Assembly: GCF_003075395.1 (NCBI RefSeq)
Contig: NZ_QDFV01000001.1
Location: forward strand, 798,281 to 862,280
Direction: 5' to 3'
Source of the DNA: Microbacterium sp. TPD7012
GTDB lineage: Bacteria > Actinomycetota > Actinomycetes > Actinomycetales > Microbacteriaceae
Length of the DNA stretch: 64,000 nt
Part shown: positions 18,217 through 26,446 of the stretch, piece by piece
Layout of the letters: the number at the start of each line of letters is the position of its first letter
Position numbering within the stretch: position 1 is the stretch's first letter
Notes under the pieces: generated by a model
Databases searched by the model: none
What the model was told of the DNA's origin: nothing
What the model saw: the letters and a program-made list of their open reading frames with translations, nothing else
Made by a program: the position numbers and the translations under genes

Positions 18217-19227
18217 ATGGACAACACGTCTGAGACCCCGACCATGACCGCCTGGCGCCGCGACACCTACGGCCCCGCCTCCGGGACGACACTGCAGGAG
18301 ATCCCCGTGCCGGTCCCCGGTCGCGGCGAGGTGGTCCTCCGCGTGAGCGCCACGGCCCTCAACGCCGGCGACGTCCGCCTCATGCTCGGAGATCCTCTGC
18401 TCGTGCGGCCGATCTTCGGCATGACGAAGCCGAAGTACCCGGTGCGCGGCATCGAGGTCGCCGGAACCGTGGTCGCGGTCGGCCCCGACGTCGTGGGCGC
18501 CGAGCTCGACGAGCACGTGGTGGGAGAGCTCGTCGGGGGAGGCGGGCTCGCGACCTACGTGCGCGTTCCCGCAGCCCGGCTCGTCCCGGTCCCGCCCGAC
18601 GTCGACCCCGCGATCGCCGCGTGCCTTCCCGTCGCCGGCGGGACCGCCTGGCAGGCGCTCGATCTCGCGGAGGTCGGGCTGCGCGCCGGCAGCGCGCCAC
18701 GCGTGCTCATCATCGGGGCATCCGGCGGGGTGGGCACCTTCGCGGTGCAGCTCGCCGCCCTGCGCGGCGCCGAGGTTTGGGCCACCTGCCGCACCCGCAA
18801 CGCGCCGCTCGTCGAGTACCTCGGCGCCACCCGCACCCTCGACCACCGCACCTCGCCGCTGAGCGAGCTGCCGGCCGAGCACTTCGATGCGGTGATCGAC
18901 ATCGCCGGAGGGATGCCGCTGCGCGAACTGCAGCGCCTCGTCGCGCCCGGCGGCACGGTGGTGCTGGTGACCGGCGACGGCGGGCACATCATGGGTCCGG
19001 TGCCGCGCATGATCAAGGCGGCCTTCCTCTCGATCGGATCCCGCCGCATCCGTCCTCTCGCGGCCTCGCCGCGCCCCGAGGTGCTGGCCAAGCTGCTGGA
19101 GCTCGTCGCCGAGGGGCGCATCTCCCCGGTGATCGAGCGCGAGTACCCCTTCGCCGAGGCATCCGCCGCGCTCGCCCGCATCGAAGCCGGGCACACGGTC
19201 GGCAAGCTCCTCGTGCGCGCCGGCTGA
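18217..19227 (+). CDS. Zinc-independent MDR family NAD(P)-dependent oxidoreductase (quinone reductase-like)
   Basis: 336 residues. GroES-like N-terminal domain (GRGEVVLRVSATALNAGDVR, KYPVRGIEVAGTVVAVG) and Rossmann domain (VLIIGASGGVGTFAVQLAAL). The structural and catalytic zinc-site cysteines of true alcohol dehydrogenases are missing, and YPVRGIEVAG is typical of quinone oxidoreductase-like MDR proteins. An internal ATG (18244) is an alternative start. It is probably cotranscribed with the XRE unit. Confidence 0.88.
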   Translation: MDNTSETPTMTAWRRDTYGPASGTTLQEIPVPVPGRGEVVLRVSATALNAGDVRLMLGDPLLVRPIFGMTKPKYPVRGIEVAGTVVAVGPDVVGAELDEHVVGELVGGGGLATYVRVPAARLVPVPPDVDPAIAACLPVAGGTAWQALDLAEVGLRAGSAPRVLIIGASGGVGTFAVQLAALRGAEVWATCRTRNAPLVEYLGATRTLDHRTSPLSELPAEHFDAVIDIAGGMPLRELQRLVAPGGTVVLVTGDGGHIMGPVPRMIKAAFLSIGSRRIRPLAASPRPEVLAKLLELVAEGRISPVIEREYPFAEASAALARIEAGHTVGKLLVRAG

Positions 19228-19394
19228 CGCGCTCGGCATCCCGGCGCGCTCTGGCGACGCACAGGGGGTGGATGACAGAATGGGAGCTGGCGTGCTCGAG
19301 TCGCATCTTCCCCGCAACCCCTCTGACGAGAAGCGGGTCGAAGGACCGCCGGGCCCCTGGACAGAGTCCGCCGCGTATCGTTCCGAGGAGCATC

Positions 19395-20291
19395 TTGTCT
19401 TTCGAAAACACGCTGTCGACGCCTGAGACCACCGCGACCGCTGTGCCCACCCGCACCGCGCACCACCGTCACTACCTGATGTGCAAGCCGTCGCACTTCA
19501 CCGTCAGCTACAAGATCAACCCGTGGATGGAGCCGGCCAACCCGACAGACACGGCGAAGGCCGTCGAGCAGTGGCAGCAGCTGCACGACCTCTACCTCGA
19601 GCTGGGCCACGAGGTCGAGCACATCGAGCCGCTCGCCGGATTCCCCGACATGGTCTACACGGCCAACGGCGGCTTCCTCATCGACGGCCGCGCCTATGTG
19701 CCGAAGTTCCGGTTCGTGGAGCGTCAGGGCGAGTCCCCGGCCTTCGCCGACTGGTTCCGCGCGGCCGGCTACGACACCGTCATCCCGGAAGAGGTCAACG
19801 AGGGCGAGGGCGACTTCCTGCTCGTCGGCGACGTGATCCTGGCGGGCACCGGCTTCCGTTCGACCGGCGACAGCCACCGGGAGGTCGGCGAGGTGTTCGG
19901 TCGTGAGGTCGTGTCGCTGAACCTCGTGGATCCGCGCTTCTACCACCTCGACACCGCGATCGCCGTGCTCGACCCGGTGCAGGGCACCGAGAACGGCGGG
20001 CCCGAGCGCGCCAACATCGCCTACCTCCCCGGCGCCTTCGACGACGCCAGCCGCGCGATCCTCGAGGAGCGCTTCCCCGACGCGATCCTCGTGTCGGACG
20101 AGGACGGCTCGGTCTTCGGCCTGAACTCCGCGAGCGACGGCTACAACGTGGTCATCTCGCGGCGGGCCAAGGGCTTCGAGCAGCAGCTGCGCGAGCGCGG
20201 CTACAACCCGATCATGATCGACCTGTCCGAGCTCCTGCTCGGCGGCGGCGGCATCAAGTGCTGCACGCTCGAGCTGCGCGGTGCCAAGTGA
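19395..20291 (+). CDS. Dimethylargininase / arginine-modifying hydrolase (GME family)
   Basis: 298 residues from a TTG start with GAGGAG upstream. The pentein-fold pattern is clear: HYLMCKPSHFTVSYKINPWM, FPDMVYTANGGFLIDG, the catalytic His region FYHLDTAIAVLD, and C-terminal Cys289/Cys290 in GGGGIKCCTLELR. Family members hydrolyse N-methylated arginines to citrulline. GTGA coupling to ornithine aminotransferase suggests a role in arginine or ornithine breakdown; the exact substrate is uncertain. The 167 bases upstream (19228-19394) contain no recognisable element. Confidence 0.87.
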   Translation: MSFENTLSTPETTATAVPTRTAHHRHYLMCKPSHFTVSYKINPWMEPANPTDTAKAVEQWQQLHDLYLELGHEVEHIEPLAGFPDMVYTANGGFLIDGRAYVPKFRFVERQGESPAFADWFRAAGYDTVIPEEVNEGEGDFLLVGDVILAGTGFRSTGDSHREVGEVFGREVVSLNLVDPRFYHLDTAIAVLDPVQGTENGGPERANIAYLPGAFDDASRAILEERFPDAILVSDEDGSVFGLNSASDGYNVVISRRAKGFEQQLRERGYNPIMIDLSELLLGGGGIKCCTLELRGAK

Positions 20292-21547
20292 CGGGCCCTT
20301 CGACAGGCTCAGGGACCCAGGTGGCAGGCTCAGGGACCCAGGTGGCAGGCTCCGGGACCCAGGTGGAGGCGGCGACCGAGCCGCACGTCGCGCACAACTA
20401 CCACCCGCTCCCGGTGAACATCGCCCGCGGTGAGGGGGCCTGGCTGACGGATGTCGAGGGCAAGCGGTACCTCGACCTGCTCGCCGCGTATTCCGCCGTG
20501 AACTTCGGCCACCGGCATCCGGCTCTGGTCGCAGCTCTCACCGAGCAGCTGGGTCGCGTGACGCTGATCAGCCGCGCGTTCCAGAGCGATCGGCTGGAGC
20601 CGTTCGCGGCGGCGCTCGCCGAGCTCGCCGGCAAGGACATGGTCCTGCCGATGAACACCGGCGCCGAGGCCGTCGAGACCGGGATCAAGGTCGCCCGCGC
20701 CTGGGGCTACCGGGTGAAGGGCATCGCGGAGGGCCGTGCGCGCATCATCGTCGCCGCCGGCAACTTCCACGGCCGCACCACCACCATCGTCAGCTTCAGC
20801 GACGACGAGTCGGCGCGCGACGGGTTCGGCCCGTACACGCCCGGATTCGACGTGGTGCCGTACGGGGATGCGGATGCCATCGCGGCCGCCATCACGGATG
20901 ACACGGCGGCCGTGCTCGTGGAGCCGATCCAGGGTGAGGCCGGGGTCGTGATCCCGCCCGAGGGCTACCTGCGTCGCATCCGCGAGATCTGCGACGAGAA
21001 GAACGTGCTCTTCATCGCCGACGAGATCCAGTCCGGACTCGGTCGCGTCGGAGAGACGTTCGCGTGCGACCGCGAGGGCGTCGTCCCGGACCTGTACCTG
21101 CTCGGCAAGGCCCTCGGCGGCGGCATCCTGCCCGTCTCCGCCGTGGTCGGCAACGCCGATGTGCTCGGCGTCATCCAGCCGGGGGAGCACGGCTCGACGT
21201 TCGGCGGCAACCCGCTGGCTGCGGCCGTCGGCCTCCGTGTGGTCGAGATGCTCGAGTCGGGGGAGTTCCAGGAGCGTGCTCGTGCGCTCGGCGCCCACCT
21301 CGATCAGGCGCTGCAGCCCCTGATCGGACACGGCGTGACAGCCGTCCGTATCGCAGGCCTGTGGGCGGGCGTCGACATCGACCCCGCCAAGGGCACCGGG
21401 CGCGAGATCGCCGAGAAGCTGCTCGCCCGCGGTGTGCTCGTGAAGGACACGCACGGCCAGACGATCCGCATCGCCCCGCCGCTCGTGATCCGCGCGACCG
21501 AACTCGACTGGGCGGTGGAGCAGCTCAAGCTCGTTCTCGGGGCCTGA
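20288..21547 (+). CDS. rocD: Ornithine aminotransferase with repeat-derived N-terminus
   Basis: 419 residues, class III PLP aminotransferase: MNTGAEAVETGIKVARAWGY, FHGRTTTIVSFS, VLVEPIQGEAGV, ADEIQSGLGRVGE, and the Schiff-base Lys274 in LLGKALGGGILP. It forms glutamate semialdehyde from ornithine, which PutA can oxidise. It starts with GTG overlapping the preceding stop. The first about 25 residues ([17 protein letters not shown]...) come entirely from DNA repeats; the conserved protein begins at about HVAHNYHPLPV. Confidence 0.93.
   Translation: MTGPSTGSGTQVAGSGTQVAGSGTQVEAATEPHVAHNYHPLPVNIARGEGAWLTDVEGKRYLDLLAAYSAVNFGHRHPALVAALTEQLGRVTLISRAFQSDRLEPFAAALAELAGKDMVLPMNTGAEAVETGIKVARAWGYRVKGIAEGRARIIVAAGNFHGRTTTIVSFSDDESARDGFGPYTPGFDVVPYGDADAIAAAITDDTAAVLVEPIQGEAGVVIPPEGYLRRIREICDEKNVLFIADEIQSGLGRVGETFACDREGVVPDLYLLGKALGGGILPVSAVVGNADVLGVIQPGEHGSTFGGNPLAAAVGLRVVEMLESGEFQERARALGAHLDQALQPLIGHGVTAVRIAGLWAGVDIDPAKGTGREIAEKLLARGVLVKDTHGQTIRIAPPLVIRATELDWAVEQLKLVLGA
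20298..20361 (+). repeat. rocD: Repeat plus tandem 21-mers at the rocD start
   Basis: A full right-arm copy (CTTCGACAGGCTCAGGGACC then CA, 20298-20319) is followed by two 21-base tandem units containing GGCAGGCTCAGGGACCC and GGCAGGCTCCGGGACCC. They encode SGTQVAG repeated, immediately after the start codon. The start region of the gene therefore lies in repeat DNA. Confidence 0.87.
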
Positions 21548-21577
21548 CTCGCGTCACTCCACCTCGGCAGAGGAGGC

Positions 21578-21964
21578 TCAGGCCGGCGGGGAATCCGGGT
21601 CGAGAGTCTTCAGGGTGTCCTCTTCGGCGGCGTTGTCGGCCTGGAGCTGATCCTCGGTCGTCTCGTCGCCGCCGAGCGGTGCCCCGTTCCCGGGTCCTGC
21701 GCTGCCCTGGATCGCGCCGCCCGTGGACTCGCCGCGGGAGCTGTCGCCCTGGATCGCGCCGCCGTCGCCGCTGTCGGAGCCGTCATGATCGGGCCCTGCG
21801 CTGCCCTGGATCGCGCCGCCGGTGGATTCGCCGCGCGCGGCATCGCCCTGGATGGCGCCGTCGTCGCCGCCCTCGTGGCCTTCGTTCTCGGTCGTGCCGT
21901 CCACGCCGGTGGCGCCTTCGGCCGGGTCCTGCGGGTGCGGGGTGCTTTCGCTGTTGTGGTCCAT
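21578..21964 (-). CDS. Acidic repetitive hypothetical protein (AIQG repeats)
   Basis: 128 residues, no hydrophobic segment, strongly acidic and Gly/Ser/Asp-rich, probably disordered. It contains two tandem blocks of about 34 residues, each GAIQGDxxRGESTGGAIQGS, giving four AIQG cores. The coding DNA repeats accordingly (about 21690-21740 and 21790-21845). I do not recognise a family. Codon use matches its neighbours; ATG at 21964. Confidence 0.65.
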   Translation of the reverse strand: MDHNSESTPHPQDPAEGATGVDGTTENEGHEGGDDGAIQGDAARGESTGGAIQGSAGPDHDGSDSGDGGAIQGDSSRGESTGGAIQGSAGPGNGAPLGGDETTEDQLQADNAAEEDTLKTLDPDSPPA

Positions 21965-22033
21965 GCGCCGACCCTACGTTCGGCGAAGACAGGCGCGAAG
22001 GGTGTTGACAACGGGCCCTTGCGCGAGGACGGT

Positions 22034-23371
22034 TCAGTCGTTCTTCGTCGCCGTGCGAATCGGCGTGGTCGCGGCGGCCTCGTCGCTGAACTCGATCGGG
22101 TCGGCCCGCTCGATGACGCTGAGCGGACGCGTCTCGTCGAGAGTGAGCAGGAAACGACGGTTCTCGTCGCGGTGCAGACGTCCGGACGTGAACACCCAGA
22201 TCGCGCCGATCGCGCAGGCGACGAATCCGGCCGTCCCGCCGAGCATGATCGCCGTGCGCGGACCGAAGGCGTCGGCGACCCAGCCGGCGATGGGCGCGCC
22301 GACCGGCGTCGAGCCCATGATCACCGCCATGTAGAGCGCGAGCACCCGTCCGCGCAGCGAGGGGTCGGTCGTCATCTGCACGTAGCCGTTCGCCGTGGTC
22401 AGCAGCGTCACGATCATGAAGCCCGTGAACATCAGCGTCACCGCGTACGACGCGTACGTCGGCATGGCCGAGGAGACGAAGGCGGCGACGCCGAATCCGC
22501 CCGCCGCCAGAATGACGACGCGCACGCGCGCCCGGTCGCGCCGCGCTGCGAGCAGGGCACCCGCGAGGGAGCCGATCGCGAGGATGGAGCTGAGCACGCC
22601 GTAGCCGTCTGCTCCCGATCCGAACTCGATCGCCATGGTCGAGGCGAAGATCGGGAAGTTCATGCCGAAGGCGCCGATGAGGAACACGGTCACGAACACG
22701 ACCCGCAGATCGCTGCGCCCCCACACGTACCGGAATCCGGCGAGGAGGCCGCCCCTGCTGCGCGTCTTCGGGCGCGCGGCGAGCAGGCTCTTCCGCAGCA
22801 TCAGCAGGGCGAGGATCATCGCGAGGAACGTGGCGGCGTTCACGATGAACACCCAGCCGGAGCCGATCGCCACGATCAGGAGACCCCCGACCGCCGGCCC
22901 GATCATGCGGGCGAGGTTGAAGGAGGCTGAGTTCAGGGCGACCGCGTTCGACGTGTCGCCGGCGGTGACCATGTCGGACACGAACGCCTGCCGCGCCGGC
23001 GCATCGAAGGCGTTCACGACGCCGAATCCGAGAGCGAAGCAGAACATCATCGGCAGCGTCATGACGCCGCTGAGAAGGAGGATGCCGACGGCGATGGCCA
23101 GGCCGAGCAGCGCGGTCTGCGTGACCAGCAGGATGTGGCGCCGATCGAAGCGATCGGCGACCCAGCCGGTCTGGCTGACCAGCAGGAGGGGTGGACCGAA
23201 CTGCAGCGCCATCGTGACGCCCATCGCCGTCGCGTCGTTGTCGGTCAGCTCGGTGAGGACCACCCAGTCCTGCGCCGTGGCCTGCATCCAGCCGCCGATG
23301 TTCGAGACGAGGGCCCCGGCGAACCAGATGCGGTAGTTGATGTTCGCGAACGAGCGGAACATGGCGCTCAT
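22034..23371 (-). CDS. MFS transporter (MarR-controlled efflux type)
   Basis: 445 residues with 12 predicted helices and MFS loop motifs (GWVADRFDRRHILLVTQTAL between helices 2 and 3; DAPARQAFVSDMV after helix 4), as in enterobactin/macrolide-exporter-like (MFS_3/EntS) proteins. The C-terminus is a charged cytoplasmic tail of about 45 residues. The start overlaps the MarR stop (ATGA), so the regulator and pump are coupled. Substrate unknown. Confidence 0.92.
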   Translation of the reverse strand: MSAMFRSFANINYRIWFAGALVSNIGGWMQATAQDWVVLTELTDNDATAMGVTMALQFGPPLLLVSQTGWVADRFDRRHILLVTQTALLGLAIAVGILLLSGVMTLPMMFCFALGFGVVNAFDAPARQAFVSDMVTAGDTSNAVALNSASFNLARMIGPAVGGLLIVAIGSGWVFIVNAATFLAMILALLMLRKSLLAARPKTRSRGGLLAGFRYVWGRSDLRVVFVTVFLIGAFGMNFPIFASTMAIEFGSGADGYGVLSSILAIGSLAGALLAARRDRARVRVVILAAGGFGVAAFVSSAMPTYASYAVTLMFTGFMIVTLLTTANGYVQMTTDPSLRGRVLALYMAVIMGSTPVGAPIAGWVADAFGPRTAIMLGGTAGFVACAIGAIWVFTSGRLHRDENRRFLLTLDETRPLSVIERADPIEFSDEAAATTPIRTATKND

Positions 23372-23808
23372 CGCTCGACCGCCCGTCGCATCAGCGCGCT
23401 GGCTTCTCGGAGCGTGGCCAGCTCCGCCTCGGTGTAGTCGACCTCGCGGAGCATGTCGGCCAGCAGCTCGTCGCGGCGGCGGATGGTCTCGACGACGATC
23501 TCGATCCCCGCGTCGGTGATGTCGACCTGCACGCGGCGGCGATCGTCTTCATCCGGGGTCCTGGCGACGAAGCCCTGCTCCTCGAGGCCGTTCACGATGC
23601 TGGTCATCGAGGGCGCGGTCACCCGTTCGCGCTCGGCGAGCGTCGAGATCGTGCGGCGTCCGTTCACGCGCAGATCGGCGAGCACCGCGAGCTGCGCATC
23701 GCTCATCGAGTCGGCGGCGCGGGCGCAGCGCAGGCGGCGGGCGAGCCGGAACGTGGCCATGCGAAGGTCTGTGGCGGTGAGGTGGAGGGATTCATCAGAC
23801 GCAGACAT
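23368..23808 (-). CDS. MarR family transcriptional regulator
   Basis: 146 residues with the MarR winged helix: AQLAVLADLRVNGRRTISTL, AERERVTAPSMTSIVNGLEE, and the wing QGFVARTPDEDDRRRVQVDI. First gene of the regulator-pump pair, with an inverted repeat 7 bases upstream of its start codon. It probably represses its own operon and is released by the pump substrate. Confidence 0.93.
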   Translation of the reverse strand: MSASDESLHLTATDLRMATFRLARRLRCARAADSMSDAQLAVLADLRVNGRRTISTLAERERVTAPSMTSIVNGLEEQGFVARTPDEDDRRRVQVDITDAGIEIVVETIRRRDELLADMLREVDYTEAELATLREASALMRRAVER

Positions 23809-23814
23809 TACTTA

Positions 23815-23829
23815 GTTAGCCTATCTAAC
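23815..23829. promoter_or_regulatory. Probable MarR operator
   Basis: GTTAG at 23815-23819 and CTAAC at 23825-23829 form a perfect inverted repeat around CCTAT, within the AT-rich TTACTTAGTTAGCCTATCTA stretch, 7 bases from the MarR start codon. Size and position fit a MarR autorepressor site. Confidence 0.65.
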
Positions 23830-23869
23830 CTTCTGGAGGAGGGGAAGGGCGACCCGGCAGAATGGTCGG

Positions 23870-24607
23870 ATGACCCGAACCCTCGCCCTCGAGATCGCCG
23901 TGCAGGACCCCGCCGGAGTGCGCATCGCCGCGGAGGTCGGCGCGACGCGCGTCGAGCTCGCGAGTGCCCTCGCCCTCGGTGGACTCACGCCGTCTCCCGC
24001 GACGCTCGAGCTCGCCGTCGAGACGGCGGGCGCCGGAGGGCCCGAGGTGCACGTCCTGATCCGGCCGCGCGCCGGCGGATTCCACTACACCGAGGACGAG
24101 CTCCTGGTCTCGGAGCGCGACGTCCGCCGCGCCATCGGCGCCGGTGCGGCCGGCGTCGTGATCGGCGCCCTCGACGCCGACGGCTCTCTCGACGTCGACG
24201 CCATGGCGCGTCTGCGCGACGCCGCCGGCGGAGCATCCGTCACCCTCCACCGCGCGATCGACGTGACGCCCGATCCGGTCGCGACCCTGCGCACGGCCAG
24301 GGACCTCGGACTCCGTCGCGTGCTCACCTCCGGCGGAGCATCCGTCGCGATCGACGGCATCGACACGCTGCGGATGCTCGTCGCCGCCGCCGAGGGCGGG
24401 ATCGAGGTCATGGCCGGCAGCGGGGTCGACGCTGCCAGCGCTCCGGCGCTCGCCGCGAGCGGCGTCGACGCCATCCACTTCTCCGCGAAGCGGGCGGTGC
24501 GCGAGGTTGGGGGAGTGCGCATGGGCTCCGCCGCGGACGGCGTCGGCGGCTACGAGGTCACCGACCTCGACACGGCGCTCGCGGTCTGCGCCGCACTCGG
24601 CCGGTAA
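23870..24607 (+). CDS. cutC: CutC family protein
   Basis: 245 residues, TIM barrel of the CutC family: ALEIAVQDPAGVRIAAEVGA, RVELASALALGGLTPSP, VLIRPRAGGFHYTEDEL, the VTLHRAIDVTPDP strand and VLTSGGASVAIDGID. Historically linked to copper homeostasis, although the biochemical role is unresolved. Divergent from the MarR gene; the shared short region holds the MarR operator, so cutC could be affected by it. Confidence 0.93.
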   Translation: MTRTLALEIAVQDPAGVRIAAEVGATRVELASALALGGLTPSPATLELAVETAGAGGPEVHVLIRPRAGGFHYTEDELLVSERDVRRAIGAGAAGVVIGALDADGSLDVDAMARLRDAAGGASVTLHRAIDVTPDPVATLRTARDLGLRRVLTSGGASVAIDGIDTLRMLVAAAEGGIEVMAGSGVDAASAPALAASGVDAIHFSAKRAVREVGGVRMGSAADGVGGYEVTDLDTALAVCAALGR

Positions 24608-24641
24608 CCGGCGGCGACCCGCGGTCGGTAGGCTCTCCCCC

Positions 24642-25520
24642 GTGACGGATACCCGCGAGTTCACCGACGCCCATGGCATCGCCATCGTCTACGACGTCCA
24701 TCCGGCCACCGCGACGGCCCGAGGAGTGGTCCAGCTCCTGCACGGCGTCGGCGAGCACGCCGGCCGATACGGCGTGCTGGCGAAGGCCCTCACCGATGCC
24801 GGATTCGTCGTGTACGCCGACGATCATCGCGGCCACGGCCGCACCGGCATCCGTCAGCACGGCGGACCCGCGCGGCTGGGGCGTCTCGGCACGGGCGGAC
24901 TCCGCGCGGCCGAAGACGCGATCTGGCAGCTCACCGGCATCATCCGCGACGAGAACCCCGATCTGCCGCTCGTGCTCCTCGGGCACTCGTGGGGATCGTT
25001 CCTGGCCCAGAAGCTCGTCAATCACCACCCCGAGGCCTGGGACGCCGTCATCCTCTCCGGATCGGCCCTGCTGACTCCGGGGTCGCTCAACGCCGCGCCG
25101 CTCAACGCGCGCTGGGCGAAGGACGAGGGTGCGACCGGCCTCGAGTGGCTCAGCCGCGATCCCGCCGTGTGGGAGGCGTTCGATGAGGACCCGCTCACCA
25201 CCGACGTCCCGCTGCTCAAGCTCTTCGGCCCGATCGAGGCCGCCAAGCTCTACGGCCGCCCGGCGAAGGACCTCGTCTCGAAGGCGGGCCACGACATCCC
25301 GATGCTGCTGCTCGTCGGTCGCGACGATCCGGTGGGCGGACCCCGCAGCGTGCACAAGCTCGCCGACGAGTACCGCTCGCGTTCCGGTCTCGCCGACGTC
25401 ACGACGCTGGTCTACCCCGATGCGCGTCACGAGATCTTCAACGAGCTGCAGCAGGACGAGGTGCGCGCCGACGTGCTCGCCTGGCTGGACAGCCGCTTCC
25501 CGTCGCGCGCGGACGGCTGA
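24642..25520 (+). CDS. Alpha/beta hydrolase (monoacylglycerol lipase-like)
   Basis: 292 residues from GTG 24642. Catalytic triad: Ser116 in LLGHSWGSFL, Asp in LLVGRDDPVGG, His in YPDARHEIFNE. The HGVGEHAGRYGVLAKAL and DDHRGHGRTG segments are those of the serine aminopeptidase/monoglyceride lipase (Hydrolase_4) family. No signal peptide, so it probably acts in the cytoplasm on a lipid ester. Confidence 0.92.
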   Translation: MTDTREFTDAHGIAIVYDVHPATATARGVVQLLHGVGEHAGRYGVLAKALTDAGFVVYADDHRGHGRTGIRQHGGPARLGRLGTGGLRAAEDAIWQLTGIIRDENPDLPLVLLGHSWGSFLAQKLVNHHPEAWDAVILSGSALLTPGSLNAAPLNARWAKDEGATGLEWLSRDPAVWEAFDEDPLTTDVPLLKLFGPIEAAKLYGRPAKDLVSKAGHDIPMLLLVGRDDPVGGPRSVHKLADEYRSRSGLADVTTLVYPDARHEIFNELQQDEVRADVLAWLDSRFPSRADG

Positions 25521-25572
25521 CCCGCGCGGCAACCCGGCACAGCGCTCGCGCATTCCCTTCGGAGTCGCGACA

Positions 25573-25595
25573 TTACGCACAGTGAAGGTGCGTGA
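25573..25595. promoter_or_regulatory. Inverted repeat upstream of the DUF1684 gene
   Basis: TTACGCAC (25573-25580) and GTGCGTGA (25588-25595) are complementary at 7 of 8 positions with a 7-base gap; the right arm runs into the palindrome TGACGTCA (25593-25600). It is the only dyad in the 151-base gap 25521-25671 and may be an operator. No linked regulator gene. Confidence 0.4.
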
Positions 25596-25671
25596 CGTCA
25601 TCCGGGCGGCCGCAGCCGCCGCCGTTCTACATTCGGACCATCATTCCGCGGGAACGCGAGAGGGCGGTCGG

Positions 25672-26409
25672 ATGAGCTTCGTCAGCGAATGGCGCGATTG
25701 GCACGCGGCGCGTGAGCGGCTCGCGGGATCGGAGTACGGTCCCTCGGCCCTGGAGTCGACGAACTGGCTCATCGAGATGCCGGCGGCCGTGGACGGCATC
25801 CCGGGCCTCTGGGCGCTGACCGGCGACGGCGGCATCCGCGGCAGCGAGCTCGGGCAGTCCGGTGCGAGCGTGACGCTGCGGGGTGCCGAGAGCTTCCGGC
25901 TCGGGCGGCGGGAGCTGCGCGTCTTCGACCGTCACGGAACGCTGGCTCTGCGGGTGCTGAACCCGTCCCGCCCGCAGCGCGAATGGTTCACGGCGATCGA
26001 CGCCTATGCGCCCGACGAGCGCTGGCGCCTGCCGGCGCGGTTCGAGCAGACGCCCGACGAGCGGGTCGTGATCACCGCGGTCGACGGCGAGGAGCGGGAG
26101 TCTCCTGTCGCGGGACGTCTGCACTTCGAGCTCGCGGGTGCGCCGCATACGCTGACCGTGACGCGGAGCTCGCAGGGCACCCTGAGCGCCGTCTTCGCCG
26201 ACGGCACCAACGGGCTCGAGACCTACCGGTTCCGCTTCCTCCCGATCGAGGAGCCCGCCGATGACGGCTCCGCGATCATCGACTTCAACCGCGCCTACCT
26301 CCCGCCGTGCGCGTTCTCGGATCAGTTCGTCTGCCCGCTTCCGCTGCCGGGCAACCGCTATTCGACGCCGATCCGGGCGGGCGAACGCGTCGTCGTGCTC
26401 GGCGGCTGA
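25672..26409 (+). CDS. DUF1684 domain-containing protein
   Basis: 245 residues. DUF1684 hallmarks: an N-terminal WRDWHAARERLAGSEYGPSA, a GLWALTGDGG strand region, central TYRFRFLPIEEPADD and the near-invariant C-terminal DFNRAYLPPCAFSDQFVCPL with PLPGNRYSTPIRAGER. Cytoplasmic, function unknown; the conserved Cys/Asn/Arg set suggests an enzyme or ligand binder. ATG 25672 is preceded by GAGAGGGCGG. Confidence 0.88.
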   Translation: MSFVSEWRDWHAARERLAGSEYGPSALESTNWLIEMPAAVDGIPGLWALTGDGGIRGSELGQSGASVTLRGAESFRLGRRELRVFDRHGTLALRVLNPSRPQREWFTAIDAYAPDERWRLPARFEQTPDERVVITAVDGEERESPVAGRLHFELAGAPHTLTVTRSSQGTLSAVFADGTNGLETYRFRFLPIEEPADDGSAIIDFNRAYLPPCAFSDQFVCPLPLPGNRYSTPIRAGERVVVLGG

Positions 26410-26446
26410 CCCGCCGCGGGCCCCCGGCGCGCCTTAAGCTGGAACC

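Noticed and set aside
20298..20361. Tandem 21-mers (also at 30985-31026) as a CRISPR-like array
   Set aside because: Units are directly adjacent without unique spacers, lie inside coding frames, and no cas genes are present.
21785..22930. Long open plus-strand frame opposite the MFS gene
   Set aside because: It encodes an Arg/Asp/His-rich chain with no recognisable domain, typical of antisense frames in GC-rich DNA; the minus-strand frame is a clear MFS transporter.
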